NCBI RefSeq assembly: GCF_033958435.1
Contig: NC_134138.1
Coordinates: forward strand, 211,429,298 to 211,493,297
Length of the DNA: 64,000 bases
From: Carettochelys insculpta
Lineage: Eukaryota > Chordata > Testudines > Carettochelyidae
Direction of reading: 5' to 3'
The notes beneath the pieces were generated by a model, which did no database searches, was not told where the DNA came from, and was given only the letters and a program-made list of their open reading frames with translations. Both the position numbers and the translations under genes were made by a program. This document shows positions 1 to 10,990 of the stretch, piece by piece (position 1 is the first letter of the stretch; the number at the start of each line of letters is the position of its first letter).

Positions 1-1432
1 CTCCCATCACTTGTAAGGGCTTGGCATGAACACTGCTGTTGAGAAAGTAGACTTTTTCCCCACTGTCTCACTCTGCTGAGGGCAGATCAGAGTGAAAATA
101 GCATATACCTCCATACCCTATTATTCATGTGTTGCAACTGTAAGTTCCAGGGAGGTAAAGACTTTGTTTCTGTACTATACCCGTCTCACTTTCGGCAGTA
201 TAGAGAACAAATACAACTATTACTATAAGCAGGCTAGCTGTGAATCAGTGACAGGAGAGGCAACAGGAGTGGCCCAAAATAATTAACAAACAACTTTTAA
301 AGTCACAAGCTGTAGAACTGAGGAGTTTGTGCCATGTGTGTATGTCTTTTGGAAAGAGGACAGTTGTTACCTTCTTGCAAATCAGAGAAAAGAAGTTTCC
401 CATGATGAATCTTCTGAGCAAAATAATAAAAGTAGTTAACTCAAACCTGTATGAGTCTGTGGTTAACAAGATATCTGTGAAGTGGTGTATGGCAGCAGAT
501 CTTTGGGAGAAGGGGTATGGGACATGAACAGACCACCCTAGAAACTTTAGTGCACTGAAAGCACCTGATCCAAAGGCCATTGTGTCTGTTGAAAGGCATG
601 AGTCCTGTTCAGTGCTTTGGTCTGATGCTATTATACCAGCTTTTGAGGCACAGAGGAGCCTGCATCTATTGGATCTTCTCAGCAGCTCTAAGAAAACGTG
701 ACATTTGCTGTGGAGTTGTGAGACAATGGACCATCACAACAGGTTTTGGCTTAAAGTATCCTACAGGGAGATAGGATGCTGCAGTTACTGTCTGTCAGTA
801 AAAGATGTAACACCAATGAACAGCACCATGTTATTGATCTTGTAAGATACATTCTGTCATTCACCCTGTTTCTAATGCTGATGGAATGATGTGTGTATAT
901 GCCCCTGCGGCTGGTGCTTCAACTGCAGGTGACATGCCAGTATCTGGCTTACCTTGTTTTTGCCAGGGGAATGGTGGCTTAGTATTTGATAATTTGGGGG
1001 GCGGGGAGGACAGTGGGAGGGCTGAGGTTAATGCTAGCAGAATGTGAAACTCTTCTTTTTTTGCCTCCTGTTCCTCCTTTGCTTTTTTTTTCCCCTTTCT
1101 TCTACAGGGAACCTCCTCGTTCAGAGACAGAAAAACCTCCTAGTGCATCCCTCCTTTGAAGGATTGTCCCTTACAGTACATTTCCCACAGACCCTTCAAG
1201 GCATAGACGTGGGATGTAAAGCCAAAATGGGGAAATGCAGGACACATCAAATGTTGTAGAAATCCTCCTTCAGCATGTGGATAATTCTGTAACCTCTGAT
1301 ACGTGAACCCTTGTTTCTGATGTAAATTGTTTCTAACAGGAAAAAATTTAAGAGGATGCCACATTTATGTGGATTGTGGGTAATTTTACATTAAAAATTA
1401 TTGGAATCTCTTAAAATGAGGGACCTTTGTTA
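1..1432. other. No recognisable gene or repeat
   Basis: I see no splice-flanked exon, no terminal inverted repeat and no family I recognise. A pyrimidine-rich tract lies near 1053-1107. The short frames here are chance frames. Confidence 0.55.
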
Positions 1433-1685
1433 TAGGGATGTTAAAAGGCTTAACCAGCTAAATGACAGCACTTAACCAGTTAAATGTTTTAACCTAGATC
1501 CTGTCATCTGGCCCACCTCCTAGCTCCATTGTGGCTGTGAGGTCCTGCCACAGGTCCCGCTCAAGTTTTGGGGTCCCGCCGCCTGTCTTGCTGGCCCCTC
1601 TGTGGCTGGAACTATTCTGGCTTGGCACAACTGGCCACTGCCTGAGTTAATTGGAAAGGACTAGTTAAACCATTTAACATCCCTG
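1433..1685. mobile_element. hAT-like MITE, 253 bp
   Basis: The ends form an inverted repeat. The left end begins TAGGGATGTTAAAAGGCTTA and the right end, reverse-complemented, begins CAGGGATGTTAAATGGTTTA. A YAGGGATG end suggests the hAT superfamily. The flanking 8-mers (ctttgtta and ctttttgg) agree at 5 of 8 positions, so the target duplication is only weakly supported. The interior is GC-richer than the flanks and has no coding frame. Confidence 0.6.
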
Positions 1686-1917
1686 CTTTTTGGGCTACCT
1701 TTCCCATTTTTACATATTCCCAGTGGTAGCAGGGAGTTTCCAGAACTTCCATTGAGCAACTATGCCACAGTCAAATTCCTTGAGGAAGATTTTCCTGATG
1801 TTCACGCTGGGTCTAAATTAGTCATGCTAACCCTAAAACATTCTTCTCTGTACCTGATGCCAGCATCCACCAGATGGATGAAGGCTGTGAATCACATCTC
1901 ATCTTTTTTGCCTCTGA

Positions 1918-2300
1918 GGCAGCATCTACACTATGTGATAAATTCAAATTTAAGGCAGTTAGCTTGATATTAAAATGTGACTGTCTTCACTGTAAATATC
2001 ACTTGCTTGAAATAGGGATCACTAATATTGACAGCATAATATTGTCAGTATCTGCTGGTATAGTGTCAAGTTCAAATTTCAAATAAAGGACAGTGTGGAA
2101 GTGCCATGTCTTAACATTGAATTTATTAGCCTCCAGAAGTGTCCCAAATGTATCCCACAAAGCTATGCGGTTACCCACCATTGCTGACTGTTTCTTCCTC
2201 TGCTGCTCTCCAGGCGCACAGGAAGGAGGTCATAGGAAACCCACGAATTTGAATTTGAATTCATCAGCACCCAGGCCTGGACAAATAAAGGGCACCCATA
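1918..2300. mobile_element. Harbinger-type element fragment, same family as 49381-50691
   Basis: It starts GGCAGCATCTACACTATG after a TGA trinucleotide. The sequence then follows, in reverse orientation, the right half of the element at 49381-50691. Shared blocks include the AAATAAAGG stretch, a GTGCCATGTCTTAA-like stretch, TCCCACAAAGCTATG and a CACCCAGGCCTG-like stretch. The second inverted end is not found, so this copy is truncated or runs into the unexplained DNA that follows. Confidence 0.6.
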
Positions 2301-2398
2301 ATGAAAAATTTCTTTTACCAGTGGCATCGCACCACGTCAGTAGCCATCACATTGGTAGCTATCTCTTTCAATCATGAGCACTCAGGGAAATGATATAC

Positions 2399-2632
2399 CT
2401 AGTAGTTCTCAGTGTCAAAAGAGGGCTCCAGTGTGGGGCCATCAGGAAATTCTGGATCTTCTTGCAGTTCAGGGAGAGGAATCAGTGGCAAGGAGCCTTG
2501 GGTGTCCAAGAGAATCGCAAACATATATGACACGATGTTGCAGTTGATGATTGCAGAGGTTACTCTACGCAATGCTGGGTGAAGGTAAAAGAACTCCAGT
2601 AGGCCTAGCACAGAGTCTGGGAAGCCAACCAT
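2399..2632 (-). pseudogene. Possible transposase C-terminal remnant (77 codons)
   Basis: An open frame just inside the Harbinger-type fragment reads ...ALRRVTSAIINC... and later ...LDTQGSLPL..., ending in TENY and a stop. The spacing vaguely recalls the C-terminal end of HARBI1-like nucleases, where a conserved Cys-rich CxLHN segment sits. That motif is not intact here. The position inside an element whose short relatives lack this stretch makes a transposase tail plausible. It could equally be a chance frame. Confidence 0.22.
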
Positions 2633-2639
2633 GTCATAT

Positions 2640-3302
2640 CAAGATGTCGTTCCATGTCATCTCCACAGACCTGCTGCTAGTATTAACAGCTGCACGTACT
2701 TCTTGTGGGGGACCCCACCACATTAACCACTCTTAATTATGACAGTGTGGAGACTCTGGTCTGGAGTCCAGGGTAAACCAAAAGGAGCTAGGGGGACCAG
2801 AAGAAAGAGGCCAATAGAGAGGAGAATGAGGGCAACCAATAGGGGCCCACAAAAGCTCTTCCCACCAGCCCTGATCTCTTCACCCTAGATCTGGAACCAG
2901 TCCCCCATATGCAGTCCCCACCATACCAGTCCCCTCTACACTGGTCCTTGAGCCCCGCTGGGACTAAGCTGTTCTGATGAGTATTTTTCTGGATTCTAGA
3001 AGTAGGTTGCAGATGGGTATACGTATGGCTACGGTTATGTGTTTTCTATGGATCTGTGCCCCTCAGAACAGCGTGGTAGTATTTGGGGATGGAGTGCTTA
3101 TCCTTTTTGGTGATCTCCTTGAAGGCTTCATCCAGGCATTCTTGTGTTTTTTGCACCAGGATTGGATATTTTGCAATGCTTCCTGCCCTTTTATATTTCG
3201 TTGGAGTGCATTGCCGCACTATGTGGCTGGCACACTCTCCGTCTTCCCCGCTCCATGTGGGTGGTGGGCTCTCTGGGCCTTCTCCCCTCCCACTTCCCTT
3301 TC
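2640..3302. other. Unassigned sequence
   Basis: Possibly the interior of the element that begins at 1918. On the minus strand near 3020-3180 short protein-like runs occur in two frames, interrupted by stops, but I could not assign them to a family. Confidence 0.4.
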
Positions 3303-3690
3303 CCCATGATTTTTTTTCAATTTACAGGGATCCCTCTGCACCCAGCTGTCCATGCATCCAGAATAAAACCCTTTCCCACCCTTCCCCCTTGCCACACAGT
3401 TGCCGGGCTCTGTGGACCCTGCTACCACAAACCGGCATAAACAGCATAGGTGGGTTTGCCCTTCTTTACATGGCCTTTTTTCCCGATGAGAGCTGCTCCA
3501 GTGACTGCCGGAAAACGTTTTTATCCTGACCCAGCAGACAAATGGAAAACACCCACCCCAGCATTCTTTTTTTTCAATTTACAGGGATCCCTCCCTGCCT
3601 AGCCATCCACGCAGCTAGAAGCAAACCCTTCTCCATCCTGCCCCCTCACCATGTTGCCGCTGGTCTCTGCAGGCATTGCTCCTTCTGGAG
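3303..3690 (+). repeat. Direct duplication, two diverged units offset by about 259 bp
   Basis: TTTTTTTTCAATTTACAG followed by GGATCCCTC occurs at about 3308 and again at about 3567. Similarity continues for roughly 110 bp, including a CCATSCA..AGAA.. block and a CCCTTYYCC block, and then fades. Each unit opens with a pyrimidine tract and CAG that looks like a splice acceptor, but no matching conserved frame follows. Confidence 0.55.
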
Positions 3691-3699
3691 GATTGCTGC

Positions 3700-4139
3700 A
3701 GGAACAGCCAAAAACCTTTTTACCTGCTCCAGGACACCGGATAGCTTCCCCTTCTTTGAAAGCTCCCCCGCCGCCACCCCCCAAAAGTGGACAATAGCTT
3801 ATCATAGTCACAGTGAAATGTTCTGGCTAAATGACGGTAAATGATGGCTTGTGCAATGCAGACGTTGAATCCCATCCTTAATAAGCCTCAAACCACTTTG
3901 CAAAAAGAAAAAGAAGGATGTCACAGGAAACACTCATTTCACTTTTAGTCTAAAAGGGTAGACAGGGTGAACGGATCATATCCCTTTTCCCTGCTGTGTG
4001 AAACTGTCCAATGAGCAGAATTGCTCTTTATTTCGGGAAAGACTTTTGCCCCCCATCTCATCACTGTGAAGTAATAAAGAGTGTTAACTTGGGGGAATCA
4101 GGAGTAAAGGCTGAAATTATGACCTTTGAAAGCAAAGGG
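3700..4139. other. No recognisable feature
   Basis: Unique-looking sequence with no inverted ends, no recognised repeat and no exon-like segment. Confidence 0.5.
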
Positions 4140-4345
4140 ATGAACATTTATTAGGGAACAGTTTTAAAATGAAGAGACAAAAGCGTATCTTTATACAATC
4201 CACTGTCATCCTGCAGAACTCTTTGCCAGAGGGTGTTGTGCAGGTCAAGACTAACCAGATAAGTTCATGGAGACTAGGCCCACAAATAGGTATTAGCCAG
4301 GATAGGCAGAATGCAAAACCAATATCCTTCTTATACCTTTCTCTC
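4140..4345 (+). mobile_element. LINE 3' fragment (CR1/L2-like ORF2 tail)
   Basis: The plus strand reads in part NSLPEGVVQVKT, like the NSLPxEVVxAKT motif near the C terminus of CR1/L2-clade ORF2 proteins. AAGTTCATGGAGACTAGGCC and a TATTAGCCAGGATRGGCAG block follow, as in the 3' part of such elements in turtles, birds and crocodilians. It is short and 5'-truncated, and no usable frame remains. Confidence 0.6.
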
Positions 4346-6199
4346 ACTTCCTAGATCAACCAAATCAATTAGCTATGACATATGTCCATTGATAGGCTCC
4401 AAGAACTGCCCATAAAACGAACACTTACTTTGAGCACTCTTGGTTCTATCTCATCTTCATTAGACCACACATGTTATGAAATGTGTAAGTTAAAATAATT
4501 GGAATAATAATTGGAATCTGGGAAATGCACTGTTACTTTTAGAATTTCTTTGATATCAATGGTATTGTAGAATGACCTACTCCAACTTAGTTATCTATCA
4601 CATTAATTCTTTTTTCATGTAACAATCACCACAGTAGCCTCAGAAGGTGTGTATTGTGTAAAAATAGCAGTGAATCTCAAGAATGATTCACAGGCAGGTT
4701 TTATACGCTACTTTGGAGGGCCTGCTGTTTGCTTTTGTTGCTGAGCATGACCTCTATTTTCATTTTATTCCTTCCCTACTTCACTTGGACAAATGTTGTT
4801 CTTTGCATGGATAAGGGATTACAAACAAGAAACATAAAAGTTTTTGTCTGTCTGCATGACAAATGGAAACACTGGGCCTCATCCAAAGCCCATTACACTC
4901 AATGGAAAGAGAACTCAGACCTTATAAATATGGCTATTTCTAATGTAAGTGCTTGAAGACAGGTTCTGCTGTCCAATATTAAATGTCCATTTCAGAGAAT
5001 TTTGAATTTACTCTCTATTAGAAAGAAGCAGGCTATTACTGTCCCTCTTTTTCCTTTTCTCCTGAGATATTTTTAAGCAGAAACTTTCTGTTTGACTGAA
5101 CTTGTGTATTAAATTGATATGTAGCCAAAGGTTATCCCCACAGATCTGGCCTGAGACCAGTTTTCCCTTCAAGGATTTATGAAGCCATTCTCTCAATGAT
5201 TCTAAGCAGTATGTAAGCTAATTCTCTGACCCTCTCATCCTGCTGTGGTGTGTGTGTCACTCGTAATTTGCTTATTTTTGATGTACATAAAGAATGCAAA
5301 ACAGATATCAGTATCCCATTTGCCAGCAAGAGACAAGACAGAGGGTCATAGAGTAAGGGGATCTGACAAACAGCAAGGGAGGATAATGAACTAAGAACAA
5401 CACACACTATACAACACAGAGATATGTTTTGCTGGATGCACAAGAGACTTTGAGCTTGTGTCTCACCAGAGAATTAATGGGAGGTAGAGATAGGGAAAGC
5501 CGCCACATAACATGTAAACATAACCTGTACAGGGTATGTACAGGGGGTGCATCTGTAAAGAGTGAACATGTAGCATGCTAAGTAAACAAAAAAAGCAGCT
5601 GAATACATGTAAATTAGATGAATAGTTTGGGTGTGGGAAACAGGAACCTAAATCAAATGATTTCCGGCTTACAGAAGGATTTGCATATAAGGAGGGGCTG
5701 TCGGCACATCAGGTTTCATTCAGCCAGCAGGGAAGACAGCCACCTCGGGCGGGGGTGCAGTGAAGGAGGTCTGACATCATGCCCCAGAAGGGGCAGTGAC
5801 TTGGCTGGAAGGGGTGGAGCTAAGGGCAGTCAGCCCTTAGCACCACTTGCAGTAAGGCACTCAAGCTCTGCCCCACCAGCCCTCAGAAGCTATAGTGAGC
5901 AGCAGAGTGATGTTTCTGCAGTGTCTGCAAGGGGCTAGGAGCTCCAGACCCCTTTGAAACATGGGGTCCCTATGCAGCTGCCCCCCTTTGTCCTGTCCAC
6001 TCCATCACAGGCCTGTGTTCAGCTACATGGGAGCATGCCTGGGAAAGACTCCAAAACAAAGCACTTCACAAAACTTTAAAAATGCAGATGTCTGGATGTA
6101 TTTTTTACTTGACTTCTAGTTGGCTGGACTTTTCCATATTAAATGCCTCTTTCCATCTTTAATACTGGTAGTCTCCACTCATACTTTACTCTGTTAGTC
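4346..6199. other. No recognisable gene; GC-rich island at about 5690-5960
   Basis: Mostly unique-looking AT-rich sequence. Around 5690-5960 the base composition turns GC-rich with repeated GCAG/CAGC runs. The long frame over that island has no recognisable domain and is probably a composition effect. Confidence 0.5.
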
Positions 6200-6345
6200 T
6201 AATATGGACCAGGACTTAAGAGCCCTGAGTTTAGTTCCTGGCTCTGCTACCAACTTCCTTTGTGACCTTGGCTAAGCCACTTAACCAGCAGTGTACAGCT
6301 CCATTCCTCATTTGTAAAATGGCCAAGATAATATTTTCTATCTCC
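6200..6345 (+). repeat. MIR-type SINE relic
   Basis: The core order is typical of amniote MIR/CORE-SINEs: GAGTTTAGTTCCTGGCTCTG, then TGTGACCTTGGCTAAGCCAC, then CATTTGTAAAATGG. It is old and diverged, and the promoter end is incomplete. Confidence 0.65.
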
Positions 6346-6523
6346 ACCTTTTGTCTATTTAAATTGCTTTTTATTATTTTTTTTTCCAGAGCAGGTCCTC
6401 TCTTCTAATAGTTGCATGTAACACCTGCCACAATGGGACTCTCCAAATAATGTTGTTATACAAATAAAAACCCATGGAGTCTCCATGGAGTGCTCTTTTA
6501 TAGCATTACACTTATTTTTTCAG

Positions 6524-6633
6524 AAGCTACAGTGTCGAAGACATGCACTTTTCTTCCATAGCCATTGATATACTTAACAGAGGGCACAAAGACATGATGA
6601 GAACCTTAAATCGAGAAGATGCTAACAGAATGG
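6524..6633 (+). CDS. Candidate internal exon of an unidentified gene (110 bp)
   Basis: A T-rich tract ending in CAG precedes 6524, and GTAAGC follows directly after 6633, so the segment is bounded by a good acceptor and a good donor. Between them one frame is open. It reads SYSVEDMHFSSIAIDILN and continues ...HKDMMRTLNREDANRM. The composition is protein-like, with few low-complexity residues. The exon would begin with one base completing a codon and end with the first base of the next. I do not recognise the family, and no second exon in the window continues it. A chance pairing of splice-like sites remains quite possible. Confidence 0.3.
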
Positions 6634-6968
6634 GTAAGCGGAGACTAGTGTTTCTTCCTCCCTTTGTTTCTTTGGTCTCAGAAAGAGTAAATGTCTGCAG
6701 CTACCACAGCATAGTGACACCTTCTGAGCCCCTTGAACACACTGTTTTTATTGCCTTATTGCAGTTACAAGCAAACGCCAGCAAAACTTTGTTGCTTCCA
6801 TTTTTAAATATATTTTCCTACTCTCACCAAGATCTCCTTTCTATGCCTACAGTCTGCCACCATGGCCTTTGGATCGTAACAAAGCTCTTGGGAACACTGA
6901 ATGCAGGCCATTAAAGCAATAAAGTAGGCAAAACTAAAAACAAAACAACAGCCATTAATTACAAAGTA
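6634..6968. other. No recognisable feature
   Basis: Sequence after the candidate donor site. The open frame from the candidate exon runs on to about 6914 but loses protein-like character. Confidence 0.45.
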
Positions 6969-7739
6969 TGGGAAAATCCTGGTTATCTGGTATAATCGGG
7001 ACTGACCGATGATCGGATACCCAAAAATGTTGGATAATCAGGGGTGTGGTGGGGAGGGGTATCAGATGGGGAAGCTGGAGTGAGGCAGGCTGCCTGGGCC
7101 ACTTCTGAAAAGGCCAGCTCCCTGGAATGAGCTGCAGGATGCTGCCGCTCTGAAGTTGAGTCACCAGAGCTGGCTATCCAGATGGGAAGCCCCAACCAGT
7201 CCCAGCAAAGAGCACTGGCACCCCAGGCATGGAGCTCCAGCCAGTTCTGGTCACACTGCCGGCCCCAGGTGCAGAGCCCCACCCATCCCTGAGGCACTGA
7301 GCCCCAGTGGCTGGGACATGGAACCTGCTGGCCCCGAGACATGGAGATGCCAGCGGCCTTGGGGAACTGAGCCCCGGTGACTGGGGCTTGGAGCTGACAG
7401 CAACCTCAGGGCACAGGGACCCAGATGGCCCCAGGTGCAGAGTTGCTGCTGACCCCATGAGCGGAGCCCCAGAGGGCCAGAAAGGTTTCCAGCTGCCAGC
7501 TGCTGTTGCCATTTCCACAGGCAGCTCCCTGGGTGGGGAGCCCCAGCTGGTCTGGGCAGGCAGCCGCTGCTGGCCCCAGTGGAGTTGCCAGTTGTACAAG
7601 GAGGGAGAGGAGATTATCCAGCCCCCCCAGTTATCCAGCATTCCATTTCATCCCACACTACCTCAGGTGGTGTCAGAGAAAAAGGAGAGTAGAATAAAGG
7701 GGGTTATGGGGGAAGTGTTGGGTAACGAGGGTTTTACTG
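6969..7739. mobile_element. Tigger/pogo-like non-autonomous element with GC-rich centre
   Basis: TA dinucleotides flank both sides (6967-6968 and 7740-7741). The right end, reverse-complemented, begins CAGTAAAACCCTCGTTACCC, close to the CAGTAGACCCTCG-style ends of Tigger elements. The left end carries AAAATCCTGGTTATC and a GTTGGATAATCAGG block. The 600-bp centre is GC-rich and full of diverged repeats of AGCCCCAGTGGCTGG-like text. The 155- to 169-codon frames over it lack any domain and arise from composition. Confidence 0.55.
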
Positions 7740-7815
7740 TAGTAGAACTAGAGAGGTGTTCATACCACTTTTGGTCTTCAGTCTCCCAGCTCATGCGGGG
7801 AGTGGATGCTCTCTA

Positions 7816-8175
7816 GGAGTATGTCTACAATACAAAGTCATTCCAGAATAGCCTATTCCAGAGATATTATTCTAAAATAAACTATTCTGGAATAATGTGT
7901 CTACACGACAGGGAATCCCCTAATAAGCAAAACTTGTTCCAAAATAATGTGTCTACGGACAAGAGAGCCTATCTGGGATTAGAGTCCCTGGAAGCACTAC
8001 TTTGAAATACTATGCCTGAAATACTATGTCTACACAGCAGCTTTATTTAGACATAGCCCTCATTTCCTGTCTATACAGCCCCTATTCTGAAATATCTATT
8101 TCGGAATAGGCGTTACTCCTCATGGAATGAGGTTTACCAAATTCAAAATAAGCGTTCCACTATTTTGAAATTGTA
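7816..8175. mobile_element. Rearranged GGCTATGTCTACA-type MITE
   Basis: ATGTCTACAA at 7821, TGTGTCTACACG near 7896, TGTGTCTACGG near 7948 and ATGTCTACACAG near 8026 repeat the terminal motif of the local MITEs. The motif TAGACATAG near 8048 is inverted. Blocks of TTCCGGAATAG-like palindromic text (TATTTCGGAATAGG, CTATTCTGGAATAA) lie between. The right boundary is uncertain. Confidence 0.5.
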
Positions 8176-9919
8176 AGCAAATTTATCAAGAAATGTGGAA
8201 ATAAGGAGATCCAGGATAGGAGTGGACATCCAGTTCATAATCAGGCAAGGAAGATCTAAAAGCAGTTTGCAACTAATCATCTGATTTTAGCAGTCCTTTG
8301 GTCTAAGCTACCAACTCTAGGATGAATATGTGCAGCCCGCCTCTATTGTTAATACCTGTGCAATGGTCCATAAAACAATCCCACAAGCTCCGTTGGTATC
8401 CCGAATGTGCACTCTGCTACATTTCTTGTCCATAATGCATCACATCACTCATTTAGAAGGGCATGTGAAGGGTTCATCAATGACAAATTAAGATTTAGTT
8501 CAAACCTCCCAGACGGGCTCTTGGTGTATTTACCAGGCTTCTAGATCTGTTGCTGGGGAATGTACCTTATAAAGTTGAATTTGTGGGTTGTTTATTCAAT
8601 GAACAAAGTGATCCGTTATGTTTTTGTCACAGTATTAAACAGGAATGGAAGGTTGGGAAATAATTGCTGTAAATAGCTCTTCTTTTCAATTTTCACAAAG
8701 CTGGAAGTTGCAGTACAGCAAATGGAATAATCAGTTCAGTGCCACAAGCTACCACAGAAAAAGTGGTCCAATTCATTTAATATTTTTTCACAATTTTTCC
8801 TCCCAGGACCTCAGCAAAATATAAAATTTCTGTGGCTGGGCTAATGAAATCTGTTAAAAGTGAAATGAGACAAACCGAGCCTTAAATGACATCTTACTGA
8901 GATTGGAGTTGAAAAGGTTTGTTTACATTTTTTCCCATTCTTTAATAAATGAGTCCTGCTCTTCTCAGATTTGTTTCCCTATTATGGTAATCAAACAGGT
9001 TTGGATAATTTGTGTATGGTTTGCAGAAGCATCCAGTTCTTGTGAACTTTACACATCACAAATGAGAACTTTGCATACAAACAGCATTACAACAACTGTG
9101 CGTGTGGCCAATCATACACCTGCATCATATTGTAAGAAATGCACAACTTGGTTCACAACACTGTATTTAGTACAACTACCTATGGTCTTTGTGCACAGGC
9201 AATCATTTTACCAGAACTGCAATAAAATACTTTCAGCTAGAGAGGATAGGATTGGGGCTATTACAAGTCCTTTGCATTTTCAGTCACAGACGTTTCTCTG
9301 TAACATCTTAATGTCTAGTTGGACGGCCAAAATTCATAGTCTTTTCCTCATCAAGGCCAGATGGGAGAGGAACTAAGGTAAGTATCATAGGTTTGCCTTG
9401 GTTCCATGTGAACAAGTGGGCTGGGACCTCCAGCATGAAGAGACGGTCAATTCTCAAGTTTAACTGTCATTAAACTCTGTCATTAAAGAGCTTTTGAGCA
9501 CCACAACCTTTGTCTGAGTCCTCCAATGTTGGGAAGGAGTGAATAAATACTATTTTACAGACCTCATCAAGGACTTACTGCTCAATTATAGAAGGTGCGT
9601 GCATGCACAGCTATTTTATGTGGACATTATCAAGGACTTAGAAGCCATTATTTACAAAAAGGTTTCCTTGGGGGGAAGGAGACCTAAAAATACCAGTTGG
9701 TCCCTCCATGCATCCAAATTACAACAAATTCCTAAGTTTATACCAGAAAAAAAGTGAGGTATCTGGAGAGAGCAATAGAATTTAGTTTAGAGCACTCTAC
9801 CCTGGTGATGAGACTGGAGATCTATAGTCCAAGTCTATAGGCATAAATACACTCATTTACATAGATGACACAGGATTGCCACGGCTTCAATAATTTTCCT
9901 AATTTTCCTAACCCACTTG
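8176..9919. other. No recognisable feature
   Basis: Unique-looking AT-rich sequence. A 157-codon frame at 8903-9376 has no start context, splice context or domain that I recognise. Confidence 0.5.
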
Positions 9920-10345
9920 GGTTATATCTACACTAGAGGGTTTTATCAACAAAATCCAGGGAGCATCTAGACTGCTAAGGCATTCTGTCAACAGTGAATC
10001 AACAGAACAGAGCACTTTTGTCAACAGCTGTATCCCACTCCCCAAGAGGCATAACACCTATGTCGACCAAAACCAGTTGACAGAAAGCCAGTCTGGACAT
10101 TCCGGCAGACCCTTTGTGAACAGACAGGGCTTCCAGGACACCAGGCAGCCCCCATCTGCTGTCCTTCCAGTTGGCAATTTTAACAATAGAGCACCCCGGG
10201 CAGTCCAGCTGCTCTCTGTCGACAGAGTACAGTGGTCTTGCAATTCACTTGGCAGTTTGACCACAATCTGTTGACAGAAGTTTTGTTGGAAGATATCTTC
10301 TGACAAAAATGTCTGTCAACAAATCCCTGTAATCTAGATATAGCC
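9920..10345. mobile_element. Palindromic MITE, TTG target duplication
   Basis: The left end is GGTTATATCTACACTAGAG and the right end reverse-complements to GGCTATATCTAGATTACAGG. An exact TTG is present at 9917-9919 and 10346-10348. The interior carries many CTGTCAACAGA / TCTGTTGACAG half-palindromes. It belongs with 31237-31616 and 46841-47276. It has no coding capacity. A 3-bp duplication with GGC ends fits the PIF/Harbinger type. Confidence 0.75.
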
Positions 10346-10639
10346 TTGGTCTTTGCGGTAAATGCTGACAAATCTATTTTCCTTCATCTTCGTAGAATAG
10401 TAAATGCCATAACTCTAACAGTAAATATTCATTATTTAAAAGGGTCTGCTCAAAAATTTGTTTCAGAAGGTTTGTGTCAAAAGTGCACATGACAAGGTGA
10501 TGTCCTTTTGCCTCCTGGAGGCCTATGGCAAAGGTTCACAGAGTCTCTGTTAGCTTCACTCTTTCCATTCCCTATGCCCTTTCCTCTTGCAGGCCCATCC
10601 AAGGATGTTTATGAGATATCCGAGTAGGATTGTTTCCGT

Positions 10640-10990
10640 TTGGGCAGCAAGTACAGATGATTCTCAAAGAACATGTCAGGTTCAATGAAATTTAATTTTG
10701 GAATTGCTTTTCAAAACTATTTTGATGAGTTTGTGATACTCCCTTCCAACATTTTGGAACAATATGACATTTTGTATCAAAATTTTTTTTGGGTCTGGAA
10801 ATTATTTTATCTATATTGTCAATAAATTAAAAATGTCAACAATGAAATGGAACATTTTCACTGACCCAAAAATTTTTTTCAGAAATTTCATATCCAAGGA
10901 GATTTCAAAATAATCATTGTTTTCTTTCCAATTTGGAAGGAAATGAATTTTGAAATCACAGAACTTCCCACAAAATGAAAATTCTTTTTA
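10640..10990. repeat. AT-rich AAAATTTT-type interspersed repeat
   Basis: Dense AAAATTTT, TTTTGAAAT and ATTTCATTT words alternate on both strands. Similar text occurs at 32534-32742 and 58310-58570. This looks like an old palindromic AT-rich repeat family rather than plain composition. The boundaries are approximate. Confidence 0.4.

Noticed and set aside
7174..7816. 155- and 169-codon frames on opposite strands
   Set aside because: Same situation in the 6969-7739 element: overlapping frames caused by high GC, no domain.
8903..9376. 157-codon frame
   Set aside because: No domain, no splice or promoter context, AT-rich surroundings; treated as chance.
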